Shown here piece by piece: positions 24,102 through 34,850 of a stretch of 64,000 bases of DNA. The notes below the pieces were generated by a model, which was not told the DNA's origin, made no database searches, and worked only from the letters and a program-made list of their open reading frames with translations. Source of the DNA: Zanthoxylum bungeanum (lineage: Eukaryota > Streptophyta > Magnoliopsida > Sapindales > Rutaceae); NCBI GenBank assembly GCA_019454045.1, contig SKCR01034761.1, positions 62,001-126,000 on the forward strand, read 5' to 3'. The translations under genes and the position numbers were made by a program. Positions within the stretch are counted from its first letter, which is position 1. Every line of letters begins with the position of its first letter.

Positions 24102-26025
24102 AAAAGATGAAGTGGTTATTTAATGGTTGTGTAATAAATCGGTTTACTAACCTAGAACACTAAATTATGCAAAAGCCTTTGTCGATGGTCAGACGCAAAT
24201 ACCCAGTTTAACACAATTGAACCATATGTCTATGTCAACCAAATTATCTGGATTCATAATGTTTAAGTTCCAATTATGGCTACCCCCGCCCGACAGGTTT
24301 ATGTCTATCCTGTAAGGAAATCTATTAAAGGGTTATCTATCCTCAAGGAAGATCGTGGGCTATTAAGTCTAAGGCTGAAACCTAAAATTCCTTTGTCAAG
24401 TTTATTTTAGATTTACCATATCAATCTTATTGGTGATCAGACAACAAGAAGAATTAAGCTTAAGAGTTAATAAGTAAACCTTTAAATTACCCAAACTATA
24501 AAATAACCCCTTATAAACCGGTGATATTAGAATTCATCACAACCCCAGATAACTAACTTAGTTACAACACATAACTAAGGCTAGTAAAAAGATAAAAGTA
24601 AAAGACATAAAGTAAAAATGCTGAAAAGTAATTGCGGTAAAGTAAAAGCTGAAAAGTAAATTACAATAAAATAAAATGTTAAGGTAAAATGATCAACTTT
24701 TACTATTTACTATTTGGATATCTCCCTTAATATAATATATTAACTTGTGATTATTTTACCAACCAGCCATATAGGCGGTAACCTGATTAAGTCAAATTAA
24801 GTCCAACCAGCCATAAAGGCGGTACAAAAATAAACCAGCCATATATGCGGTAAGAAAATTTAATTACCAACAGACCAATCTGGCGGTATCCTTGATTAGT
24901 CAGGTTTAAACCAGATTAAAATGAATTACCAACCGACCAATATAGCGGTATCCTTTTTAAGTCAATATTTTAGATAGTGAATATATTATATTTAAGGGAG
25001 ATTAATCTAAATAGCAACAGTAAAAGAATTACCTTTCACCCTAACTGGGGAAGTTACCTCCTCATGGTGAATAGTAAAAACTGTAAAAAGTAAAGAAAGT
25101 AAATTACTATTATTACAGAACGTAATTAAAATAATTACAAAACTAAAATTTAAAAGAAACTAGATAGAAAACTCTTATTTACATTAGAGAATTCAGAGAG
25201 GAAGGTACATCTGAAACTGAAATTTCAAGCTATATTTATAGGCGTCAGTAGGGGGTTGGTGTCGCGATGCCCAGCTCGCGTCGTGACGTGGAATTTTGTC
25301 GACGTGGCAGCTTCTGGTTCATCGCGTGGGATTCTGGATAAGGTGATAAGGTGACACATTGAAAGGTGGTTGAGAGCTCAATTATTGTGACACGTTGCGA
25401 CTCGTGATTGGTTGATTACAGATTCTTATCCACCACGTGTCATTCGGATAAATGAGTCAATAATTGGTGCTGATGTGGCGACATGTGGCGAAAGAGACTG
25501 TCAGCACCATAGAATGATGACAAGTGGCACACTGTGATTGGTTGATGATGACGTGGCGATGATGTGGCATTTTGACTCGGTCAACCGGTGATGTGGATTA
25601 TGACGTGGCAGACACGTGGAGTGACACGGTCAACCGGTGATGGTGACTGTCGGCACCGTAGGATGATGACACGTGTCACAGTGCACATTAGCAGATCGGC
25701 TGTGGTGGTGACACTTGGCACGGCGCACGTTAGCAAAGTCAAATTTCTCAGATTCTGACTTGTGGACCTGACGCACGTTAGCACTGTTCGGCGCACGTTA
25801 GGAGTCGCGACGCCAAAGGCTTGCGCGTCGCGACCCGCCCAAATTTCCAAAATGTCCTTTTGTCTAATTTTCACTATTTTGGCCCAAATCACCTCCAGAG
25901 AGTCCTGAAACTTTATTTATCTACAAAATAACACAAAACACATCAAAATATTCACAAAACTCAAGAAACTATACAAAATATTAAGTTAAATGAGTGGGAG
26001 ATAGTGATATAATTACCACTCATCA
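24102..26025 (-). repeat. Athila-A copy I 5' LTR, outer piece (U3 and R), with promoter
   Basis: This continues the LTR from 6910, ending at the minus-strand start TGATGAGTGG (26025). With the inner piece the LTR is about 2.19 kb. On the minus strand U3 (26025 to about 25245) is rich in ACGT-core motifs (25430, 25549, 25600-25620, 25668) and GCACGTTAGCA words (25680-25800), with TCGCGA sites near 25263 and 25806-25832. A TATA box (minus TATAAATATA, 25240-25231) follows. Downstream is a block of about five degenerate repeats of the ACCAACCGACCAAT..GGCGGTA type (24757-24960). Confidence 0.85.
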
Positions 26026-26033
26026 TGAAGATA

Positions 26034-26489
26034 CACCCCATATCAGGGAGACACAGTCTAGTTTTCTGAGGCCTGTTGTCCAGCCCAACACCTATCAGTG
26101 GATGTCAGAGATAAACGACACAATATTTGCCAGAACACAATGCTAAGATGTGAAATATGTGATGGTAACCACCCTAGCGATCATTGCATGTTCAACTACA
26201 ATTCGGGATGGCAGAATTATCACAGACCTTCATATGAAGAACCATCATATTTCACTGAACCATATTATCATTCTTATCCACCATCAACCTATGATCTTCC
26301 TCAAGAACCAGAACCATCAGTGGAAGATCAGGTGATTGAAATTCTCGAGACACAAGAAGAATGGTTGGCTGACATACTCAAGAAACAAGAAGCTAAATTG
26401 GATGCAATCTTTCAAAGTCAAGCAGTAACATTACAGAGACTAACAGATCAAGTGAGACAATTAACTGATCATCAGAGTTACATACCTTA
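26034..26489 (+). pseudogene. gag: gag C-terminal part with CCHC-like knuckle, copy V
   Basis: Nucleocapsid part of an Athila-like gag. A zinc-knuckle variant CEICDGNHPSDHC (C-x2-C-x3-H-x4-C) is encoded near 26150-26190. A Tyr/Pro/Ser-rich segment follows, then a Glu/Gln-rich, probably coiled-coil tail (residues about 75-130 of the frame starting at 26098), ending at TAA 26488-26490. The N-terminal gag lies left of the copy I insertion, outside the window. Unlike the A-type gag at 1-1303, this one has a knuckle, which suggests a different subfamily. Confidence 0.75.
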
Positions 26490-27200
26490 AGGAGCATTAC
26501 TGAAGAAACCTTTGTGTACCAAGAGTTTCACAATGACACCTTAACACGAAAAGAGGCTGAGCAGTATCAAGAATCAGATGTATCAATTTAGGAGCCCGAA
26601 CAAGCAGAGTCTCTAGATCATTCTCTGGTCGCTGAATGCATCTATAGGGAAATACAAGTAGAAGAGATGTCGGTACCATTCACACCAAAAAATGAGGATG
26701 AAACTCTGAATCATCAAATTGATACTCGTGGAGCATGCATTGCGCAGATACTTGATGAAGAGCTGAACGAGGAAATGCTAAAATACATCTGTTAAGAAAA
26801 AGGTGAAACAAGATGCGGGGCAAAGGCAAGAGCAAGTGTGTGAGCATATTGAAAATCTCGTGACACTAGATGAAACATCACAACATTGGGGAGTGCACAT
26901 CAATGACACCACCCTGAAGCTTGACAGAATGACACAACCAATGAAAGTCAAGCACCATATGAGACCTCCTGACATACTGTCAATCTTTTCACAAACTACT
27001 GGAGCTACACAGTTCAAGATGGTGGCACGAGCACTGAGTCGAACCACATCATTTTGGCCACCTCATTTTTGGAAAAGACGCTAGAATAGCAACACACATG
27101 GAATTTTCCTCTCTAGGACATCTAAAACCACACTAAAGCCTCCTTGAAGGACAGTCTTCGATCACGCCTGGCTAAAGACGTTAAATTTAGCGCTTGTTGG
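26490..27200 (+). pseudogene. Weak coding remnant between gag and 3' region, copy V
   Basis: Two pieces follow gag: 26490-26794 (one internal stop, Glu-rich, in a different frame from gag) and 26803-27084 (93 codons, no known domain). At 27160-27215 the sequence reads ALVGRQPMQ, the same tract that lies between integrase and the next gene in copies III (about 50560-50590) and IV (about 62490-62520). No pol motif is present. Confidence 0.5.
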
Positions 27201-27214
27201 GAGGCAACCCATGC

Positions 27215-28565
27215 AAATATTTTTTTTTATTTCTATTTTCGTATTTTATGTACACATATTGTAGAGTTTTAATTTTGTGTGTTATTTTTGTAGGAAAAAG
27301 CACAGACGGAGCATTTAAGGCAGAGCATTGAGTGAAGACGGGAGAAATCACGGAATAGTGTTTGACAAAAATCACGAATATAAAAAATCAATTTATTAGA
27401 GATGGAATGAGTAAGGAGATGACTCTTGAGATGCATCCTAGTGGATATGTTCGTTGAATGAATGGAAATTTGCATACACTATCCAAAAAAAAATATTTAA
27501 AAAATTTCTAATAATGAGATTGTTTGGCTTAGTAAAACGTTCTAGGAAATGATAAATGCTAATTTCATTTTTATCCTATACTTTGAGCATAATATCTAGG
27601 TCAGACTCATCTGCACTAGAAAATATAATTTTAAAGTAGTTAGATAATAAGGAATTGACGAAGTGACTAGTTGAAATAATCGGTGGACGATGATTGACTG
27701 TTTCCTTGAATATCTGTTTCTGTTTGCATTTATTTATGATGTGCGGTATGATGATGATAGTGATATAAAAAAAATGACTAAGCTTTTACTTAGTAACCGG
27801 ACATCTTACCTAGCCAGCAGTGATTGTTCACGTCAAATAGTTCGGCTTGAGTTTGTTAGATAATAAATAAGCTTCTACTTAGTAACCGCCCAGTAAGCAA
27901 TGATCGTTTGCGTCAAACAGTAGAGCTTAACTAGTTTAAAAATAAAGCTTTGACTTAGTAATCGGACATCGTACCTCAGTAAGCAGTGATTGTTCGCGTC
28001 AAACAGTAGAGCTTAAAAAAAAAACCTCATACCACACTTTACGGATATTATAGCAGACAAAATAATTTTTTTAGAGATTCAGGTTGGTTTTACCCATCAA
28101 CTACTGAGAATTGAGACAAACTCACCTAGTTAGTTACTTAGAATCAAAGCAATTTACAAAGTTATTCACACACACACTTAGATTCTGATTTAGATACTTT
28201 GTTCAAAGGAATCGATTTTAGTTGTAGTGTGCATTTTGAAGATTCCTTTAACTTTGTCGCTAGACATTCTTTGAGGACATTGTATATATAGTTATTATTT
28301 TTGTTTATTTCTTTTGTTTATTTTTTTACATTGCGTGATTGCATGGGCATGTAATTGAAGTTTGTGGGTATCATCATTGTACACCCTCACGAGACTATAA
28401 CTCGTCCACTAGGGACACCTAGGGGTTTAAAGGCTTGTTGCATACGCTAAATGCAATCGTGATCCCTACGAAAGTGGCCTCGATTAATTTAGTTTTAATT
28501 TGTTTATTTTATTTTGTTTCTGTTTGTTTTGCTCGAGGACTAGCAAAATATTAGTTTTTGAGGTG
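27215..28565 (+). other. 3' untranslated region of copy V
   Basis: AT-rich, without a credible gene. It contains three direct repeats of about 80-90 bp (27777-28012). It also has the CTCACGAGACTATAACTCGT and CTAGGGGTTTAAAGGCTTG tracts, which recur on the other strand at 47800-47850 and 59720-59780, and a weak polypurine tract before 28566. Confidence 0.7.
27777..28012 (+). repeat. Three direct repeats in copy V 3' UTR
   Basis: Each unit has ACTTAGTAA, CAGTGATTGTTCGCGTCAAA (or a close variant) and TAGAGCTT or TTCGGCTT. Unit starts are near 27780, 27872 and 27950. Copies III and IV carry a two-unit repeat of different sequence at the same place. Confidence 0.75.
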
Positions 28566-30112
28566 TGATGAGCCAAAAATATATCAATATTTACTACCTC
28601 TTTAACTTAATATTTTGTATAGTTTCTTGAGTTTGATGAACGTTTTGTTGTGTTTTTGTTTATTTTGTAGATAAATAAAATATTAGGACTCAATGGAATC
28701 AACTCGGGGCTAAAATGATGAAAAATAGATTTAAAAAATGGCAAAAATGGAATTTCACAACTCATGTCGCGACGCGTAGAACCTCTCCATCGCTACTCGT
28801 CAATATCATGTGCCGAAAGCAGAGCTGCCGACACGAGGCAATAAATATTCAATGTGTCACAACCCCACAAAGTCTACGCGTCCCGACACCCAAGCAAAAT
28901 GCGTACACGTGTCAAGCATCTCAGCGCGTTGTGAAGCGTATGACATTCTGCGTCGCGACGCCGGCCCGGAGTTTTGCCTATAAATAGCAGCTAATTTCAT
29001 TTTCCATTTTCATACTTTCCTTAAGATTTCTATTAAGGAGCTTAAGGATTGTATCTTGTTTGTATTTATTTTCTGTATTTTAATTATGTAGTTTTATTTT
29101 TAGTAATAATAGTTTGTGTATTTTTATTTTCTTTACGTTTAGTAATTAATTTCCGATGGGGAAATGGTGAAACCTTTAATATGATAATTTAGGTTAATCT
29201 CACTTATATTATAATATAAAAATTATAATTTAATAATATGGATTAATGTTGATACCGCCTCTATGGCTGATTTTATTTATTTGACATAATTGGATACCGC
29301 ATAACTGGTCGGTCTTTAGGTGACAGATGAATACCACCTATATGATTGGTTTATGGATAAATAATAACACCGCCTTTATGGCTGGTTTGACTTAATTATC
29401 AGGTAACACTGGCAATTATTATATTATAATAAAGTGAGATTTCTACATTTGAAATATTAAAGGTGGATCCCCTAACCCCCATCATTTTATTTTTAATCTA
29501 GGGAAGTGTTGAAGAACAATATTCACGAGTTGAATAATTGATTTTGTTTATATAATGTGTGATACTTTGGCTTGTTTATTTATTCTTAACCTTAATGTTT
29601 CTTGTTGCCTTAGATTCAATACCTCACCATCTCACCTTAGAGATTTCCTTCGAGGATAGACATATACTTGTCGGGCGTAGGTAGCCACGGTTGGAACTTG
29701 ATCTTAATAAATTCAGAGTTGCTTAGTTAACATAGGAATATAAATAATTGGGTTACTGTGGGTGTTTGCATCTTACCATCGGAAGAGGGTTTTGCATATC
29801 TTCGTGTTCTAGATAAACGAACTGATATATTACTCATGTATAGGAGAATCAATTTATCATTAGAGTAATATTGGACGGATTCACAACCCTATATGTTTTC
29901 TTTATTATTAATTTTTCTTTGTTTTTATTTTTATTTATTTATTTAAATCCATATTCAACCAACAACCAATCTCTTCCTACCTCAATTAGATACATGTAAA
30001 TACATAGCATCAATAATTAACATCGTGAGAATTAAGTCCTTGTGGAATCGATATTTTTATACTACTTGAGCGATACGTGCGCTTGCGTAACGTCTGTGTT
30101 TATCACTGATCA
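28566..30112 (+). repeat. 3' LTR of copy V
   Basis: This 1,547-bp LTR runs from TGATGAGCC to CACTGATCA. TCGCGA palindromes lie at about 28767 and 28952, and a TATA box (TATAAATA) at 28979-28986. The GGCGGTA-type repeat block, in plus orientation (ATACCGCC), is at 29240-29410. The end resembles the Athila-A LTR ends (ATCGATATTTTTATACTACTT). The five bases after it are GGCAA; the matching duplication would be left of the window. Confidence 0.8.
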
Positions 30113-30668
30113 GGCAACAAATATAATGTTTGGAGACGGAATTGCCGAGATAAGGCGACAATAGAAACAGATACTAGATAAACAATGACAGAGGTGTATA
30201 AGTGCTAAGATAGACTTTCGAAGGATAAGTTTAGTAGTACTACAGAATAGCAAGCTTTCTTAGCATTAAATTAAGACCATAATTCCATCAGATAGGAAAC
30301 AGGATAAAGATAGCGAGTATAACCCATATGTTCCCATGCAATATACCTGGCTTAGAAACAAGGCGAAGTATGACCTAAGACAGCTTTATTGAAATATAAC
30401 ATAGAGACGGCCAAAGAAACTAGGTATACACATATTGTTAAGATCGGGACAACACCTAACAGAAGAAGACCATGGGAATAATTGAAGATGGAACATTCTG
30501 GAGGGTCACTGAGAAAATAGAGCAAGTTAGTACAAAAGAAGGATTAACCAGATTTAGACATTATTTCCAATGTATGAATAAAAAGAAGTAGAGTTTAGAG
30601 AACATCAAATGTTTAGTATGGAAAAAATATATTGAATCAATAACACTACTATTTAATAAATTAAAAAG
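30113..30668. other. Unassigned stretch between copy V and the LOG copy II
   Basis: About 550 bp without an open frame or similarity I can recognise elsewhere in the window. By position it should be the 3' untranslated region of copy II, but it does not match that of copies III or IV. Confidence 0.4.
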
Positions 30669-31320
30669 TTATAGATTAAGATTCAAGTCCACTCTACGCT
30701 TCTTGCCATAATCGTTACATGACCAGTCCAACTTGGAAAGAATTGAGTCGATTCTTGGTTCATATGCTAACAGTAGGTTGATTGATTCATCAGGTTTTCC
30801 TGTAGTAAGATCAATATCTTTTGCTAGTTTCAAAATTAGCCCGAGTCTTTTAGCATCCTCAAGAAATTCTAAAAGAAAATCGAAAAAATGACCTATATTA
30901 GGCAGTCCAATAGGTTTTCGATGAATGTTCAAATTTACCCATAATGCAACTGTGAATATTTCTTTCAATGTGCTCTGCCTACCTGGTAAAGCAATAAAAG
31001 TGTCAACATGATTAATCATTTTAGTAAGTCTTTCAGACATACCTGAGATAATGAATTCTTCTCCATTCGATTTTCCAATGAGATTTCCGTCTGCCAAAGT
31101 TTTTGGGATGATTTCTAAAACTTGACTACCTCTTTCTTTCACGGCCTTTGAACACATCCCATCAATCCAAGATTGCCACTGCCATATACGAAGTGCATGT
31201 TTATTTCTTCCATACTCTATCTGATTCTTTTACGGCTTCAAATATTCTATATTAGTTCCAGAAATAGATTTACAAAATAACACAGTTACTAGTAACTCGT
31301 CGTCTTGAAGTTTTCTCCAT
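30669..31320 (-). pseudogene. LOG-like cytokinin-activating enzyme, copy II (captured host gene)
   Basis: Match to LONELY GUY, cytokinin riboside 5'-monophosphate phosphoribohydrolase, which cleaves the ribotide to free cytokinin base in the cytosol. From the Met at 31320 a Ser/Arg-rich start (TSRRR) resembles the other copies. The first third is decayed, but YGSGNLGLMG remains near 31190-31160. From 31157 the frame is open for 162 codons: KAVKERGSQVLEIIPKTLAD, GMSERL, DTFIALPG, then KPIGLPN and a C-terminal WSCNDYGKKRRVDLNLNL. The catalytic PGGxGTxxE signature has decayed to PGRQSTLKE, so it should be inactive. Intronless, unlike host LOG genes as I know them. Confidence 0.85.
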
Positions 31321-31649
31321 TTCTACGCTTTTTCTTATTTTGATGTGTCGAAGAGAGAAATGACGAGCTGTATTTACAGATCTTGAAAAAGGATGAGTAA
31401 TAAAGGCACTAATATCTGCAAAATGATAATTGTTAGATGAACAGTAAAATAGATCATGAAAGTCAAAAAGGTTAGATACTGTTGGCAAAATTAAAGTAAA
31501 TGAAATCAAAATAATAAATAAATTGAATTAAATTAATAATTTAAAGTAAAAGAAAACATAACAATAAATTGAAACAATATGTACTAGTAGTTGTGATTGT
31601 GGCTCACGTTTTCCTTTGGTTTTACATCCAATAACGGTTTGAACGTCCT
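31321..31649 (-). other. Spacer between the Cys-rich gene and LOG, copy II
   Basis: AT-rich, with two acceptor-like sites on the minus strand: TTTTGCCAACAG ending at 31479 and CATCCTTTTTCAAG ending at 31383. The segments after them resemble the equivalent spacers of copies III and IV (TTTTGACTTTCATGATCTATTT, shortened here to GACTTTCATGATCTATTT). Not coding in any shared frame. Confidence 0.55.
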
Positions 31650-32108
31650 CTATGGGGGGATATGCCTCCCATCCAATTTTCTTACAAATTGGAAAATACG
31701 ATCTTTTAAAGTCAGATTCCCGAGACTATATTGTTGTCATTCTTTTTGAAATTGTTTATGCAAATTGCTAATCACTCTATGAACATGTCTACTAGGATGC
31801 GTCTTAGGAATCAATGATATATCATCTAAACACTCTTTACTCAAGCCATCTCTAATTAATTGAATTTTATCTCCGTGATTGTCAGACACCATTCCTAAAG
31901 AATGACAATGAGTGTTGCACGTCGAGGGTGCACATTTATAACCAGAACCTCCTAATTTTTCAGCACTACGTTTCTTAGTATATGTGTTTTTTCCTAAACC
32001 GGGCATGTAAGAAATCAAGGAGTCAGATAACTCATATGCCAAACGAACCATTGCTTCATTTACCTAATGAATATCACTAGGAATACCATGGATTATAAGA
32101 AGCCTTAT
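31650..32108 (-). pseudogene. Cys-rich small protein, copy II, C-terminal three quarters
   Basis: Continues the gene whose start is at 33594, after the solo LTR. The frame at 32051-31737 holds LSDSLISYMPGLGKNTYTKK and, past the basic stretch, YKCAPSTCNTHCHSLGM. The first Cys of the motif is lost (GSGYKC). A TGA at about 31735 interrupts it, after which SLGNLTLKD and VRKLDG continue to a stop at 31650-31652. See the copy IV entry (61868-62416) for the family argument. Confidence 0.75.
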
Positions 32109-33501
32109 TGACCGGTGCGTAATCACACTCGTATAATGCAAGCGCATGTATCGTTCAAGTAGTATAAAAAATATCGATCACATGAGGACTTAAAACCTAA
32201 GCTATTAATTTTATGAGGCCAAATGATTACTAGTATCTAACAGATTGATTGATTGACTGGGTGATGACTTTAAACTTAAAAATAAGTAAATAAAATTTCG
32301 CGAAAGTAGGTTGAGGAAAATTCAAATTTATAAGACTATCCAGGGTTGTGATTTCTTCCAATATCTTTTTAAAGATGAAGTGGTTATTTCATGTTTGTTT
32401 AATATATCGGTTTACTGACCTGGAACATGAAATTATGCAAAAGCCTCTGTCGATGGTCAGATGTAAATACCCAGTATAACCCAATTGAACCATATGTCTA
32501 TGTCAACCAAATTACCTGGATTTATTAAGATTAAGTTCCAATTATGGCTACCCCGCCCGACAGGTATATGTCTATCATGTAAGGAAATCTATTAAAGGGT
32601 TATCTATCTTCAAGGAAGATCATGGGTTATTAAGTCTAAGGCTGAAACCTAAAATTAATTTGTCAAGTTTATTTTAGATTTACCAAATCAATCTTATTAG
32701 TGGCCAGTTAACAAGACGCATTACGCATAAGACTAAATTAATAAACCTTTAAATTACCAAACTATAAAATAATCCCTTATAAACCGGTGATATTGGAATT
32801 CATCACAACCCCAGATAACTAACTTAGTTACGACACATGACTAGGGCTACTAAAAACTGAAAAATAAAAACTGAAATTTTGAGCTGAATTTATAGGCGTT
32901 GATAGGCCCTGCGTGTCGCGACGCGACAACATTTGTGCGTCATGATGCGCGTAGATCATCGACACATGGCGGATTAGCTTCGCGAGATCATGACATGTGT
33001 CACGCTTTAGTCGGCGGCTGAATTATTAGTGTCGGCAGCATGTGATGACGACACGTGTCCCACTGCATGTTAGCATGATTCACTGTGATGTTGACACGTG
33101 GCAAGTGCATTTTAGCATCGATGATGATTGTCGGTAGCATGTGATGGTGACACGTGTACGGTGCACGTTAGCATGGCGCATTTTAGCAAACGGCGCACGT
33201 TAGCACGGTGTATTTTAGCAAAACTTCTCTGATTGGTCCACGTGTCCTGGTGAATTTTAGCAGGTGGAGTACGTTAAAGGTCACGACGCAGAAGGCTTGC
33301 GCGTCGCGACGCGCCAAAAGACAAGTTTGCCCTTTTATCCGTTTTTCTCTGTTTTGGCCCAAAATTGCTTCCAGAGAGTCCCGAAACATTATTTATCTAT
33401 AAAATGACACAAAACACATCAAAATATTCACAAAACTAAAGAAACTATACAAAATATTAGGTCAAATGAGTGGAAAATAGTGATGCATTTTCCACTCATC
33501 A
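32109..33501 (-). repeat. Solo Athila-A LTR inserted in the Cys-rich gene of copy II
   Basis: A single 1,393-bp LTR, TGACCGGTGCG (32109) to CCACTCATCA (33501), flanked by a perfect duplication CTTAT (32104-32108 and 33502-33506). There is no primer-binding site or polypurine tract beside it, so the internal region and one LTR were lost by LTR-LTR recombination. It has its own minus-strand TATA-like box (32894-32887), TCGCGA palindromes (32916 and 33302) and GCACGTTAGCA words (33050-33270). Confidence 0.93.
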
Positions 33502-33506
33502 CTTAT

Positions 33507-33594
33507 TCTTTCAGTACGTGTTTTGTAAATTTTCATCGGAGTATTTTGATGGAGAGAAGACAATGATTGTGGAGTTTGCCAGAGTTTCTTCCAT
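33507..33594 (-). pseudogene. Cys-rich small protein, copy II, N-terminal piece
   Basis: ATG at 33594 followed by METLANS-like sequence that aligns with the start of copy IV (62416). It is cut after about 29 codons by the solo LTR. Upstream on the minus strand, CTTTTTTCAG ending at 33692 is an acceptor-like site, as in copies III and IV. Confidence 0.7.
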
Positions 33595-33841
33595 GTCTTG
33601 GTCGTAAGGTATCAATAATTTTAGGAAACTGAAAGAAATGACTTAAAGTCACGGAGTACTGTTATCCGCTATTTAACCGGGGTCCAAGACTCTGAAAAAA
33701 GAAAAATTCTACAAAACACAAGAAAAAAATGGAAATTATACAAAACTAAAAAGAAAAAAAATAACAACTTCTAACACATCAATCACAGTATACTGGGTTT
33801 GAAAGGAAAAGTGATTCGTGAAAATTTGAAGACTCCAAAAA
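33595..33841 (-). other. Spacer between integrase and the Cys-rich gene, copy II
   Basis: On the minus strand this is very T-rich. It includes TTTTTTTCTTTTTAG, TTCTTGTGTTTTGTAG and TTTTTCTTTTTTCAG, any of which could be a splice acceptor. No reading frame. Confidence 0.5.
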
Positions 33842-34850
33842 TTATTTCATATGTTGTCCATTTACTTTGAATACATCATCATCTCCGGGATTTTCAATGT
33901 CAATAGCTCTATATGGGTTAACGTGCTTCACAAGAAATGAGCCAGTCCATTTGGATTTCAATTTTTCAGGAAGTAAATGAAGACGAGAATTATAAAACAA
34001 AACTTTTTGAACAATTTCAAATATTTTTCGTGAAATTCGACAATCATGAAAGGCCTTTGTTTTAACTTTAAGAATTTTCGCATTCTTATATGAATCATCC
34101 ATTAACCCTTCCAGTTCATTTAATTACAGTTTACTTTCATGGCTGGTATTTTCAAGGTTTTAATTGAATGCTTTTATATCCTAATTTGTCTTATAATCAA
34201 GTTCTACAGGCAAATGACAAGGTTTTTTCTATAAACTATACGATAAGGAGATATTCCCCAAGATGTTTTGAAAGCTATTCGGTATATCCAAATTGCATTA
34301 GTCAGTCGAATAGATCAATCTTTATGATTTGGGTTGACCATTTTTTACAAAATTATTTGATTGCCCTATTTGCTAGTTCAACTTAACCATTTGTCTTAGG
34401 GTGATGAGAGGTAGAAACTTTATGTGTAATTCCATATTTTTTCATTAAAGTCTCAAAAAGCATGTTACAAAAGAGTTTACCTCCATCACTTATAATAACC
34501 CGAGAGATTCCAAATCAACTTAAAATATATTCTTTTAGAAATTTAATCACAATTTTGTGATCATTATTTTGACAAAGAATTGCCTCAACCCATTTTCAGA
34601 CATAATCGACAACAATTAAAATATATAAAAATCCAAATGACGGTGGAAATGGACCCATGAAATCTATCCCCCAACAATCGAAGATTTCGATGATAAAGAT
34701 GGGATTTAAAGGCATCATACTTCTTTTAGAAAGGGATCCCAACTTTTGACAATTTTCACAAGTTTTGTAAAAAGCATGTGTATCTTTAAATAAGGTGGGC
34801 AAATAAAATCAAAACTGCAAGATTTTTGTTGCGATTTGTTTTAGATGAGA
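33842..34850 (-). pseudogene. Athila-B integrase, copy II
   Basis: Two open pieces bound a decayed centre. 34802-34596 holds CENCQKLGSLSKR (the second half of the zinc-binding domain) and IFDCWGIDFMGPFPPSFG with the first catalytic Asp. Between 34595 and 34103 a VIISDGGKLF segment gives the second Asp, but several stops follow. 34102-33842 is the C-terminal domain (LYNSRLHLLPEKLKSKWTGSF), the GPF/Y module written here as TGSF. Dead. Confidence 0.82.

Larger units (their letters stand above)
1..26025 (-). mobile_element. Athila-A retrotransposon copy I, 5' part, split by nested insertions
   Basis: Minus-strand Ty3/gypsy element of Athila type. From high to low coordinate it shows the 5' LTR (26025 to 24102, then 6910 to 6643), a primer-binding site (6636-6619), a short leader and gag running off the left edge of the window. 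Two younger insertions split it: a Tat element at 1371-6571 and a copia nest at 6911-24096. Comparison with the uninterrupted leader and LTR of copy III (45558-47685) shows the pieces join cleanly once the insertions and their target duplications are removed. It was itself inserted into the plus-strand copy V, whose gag resumes at 26026. PR, pol and any 3' cassette lie outside the window. Confidence 0.85.
26026..30112 (+). mobile_element. Athila-like element copy V, 3' part, apparently without pol
   Basis: Plus-strand element cut on its left by the insertion of copy I. It shows a gag C terminus with a zinc knuckle, about 700 bp of weak coding sequence, the GRQPMQ-type segment that marks the end of Athila coding regions, a 3' untranslated region, a degenerate polypurine tract and a 3' LTR (28566-30112). 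No protease, RT, RNase H or integrase lies between gag and the 3' region. It is therefore a deletion product or a non-autonomous element. It also lacks the Cys-rich/LOG cassette of copies II-IV. Confidence 0.75.

Noticed and set aside
25581..25892. 103-codon minus-strand frame in the Athila LTR
   Set aside because: It lies across ACGT-rich U3 repeats and is not kept in the other LTR copies.
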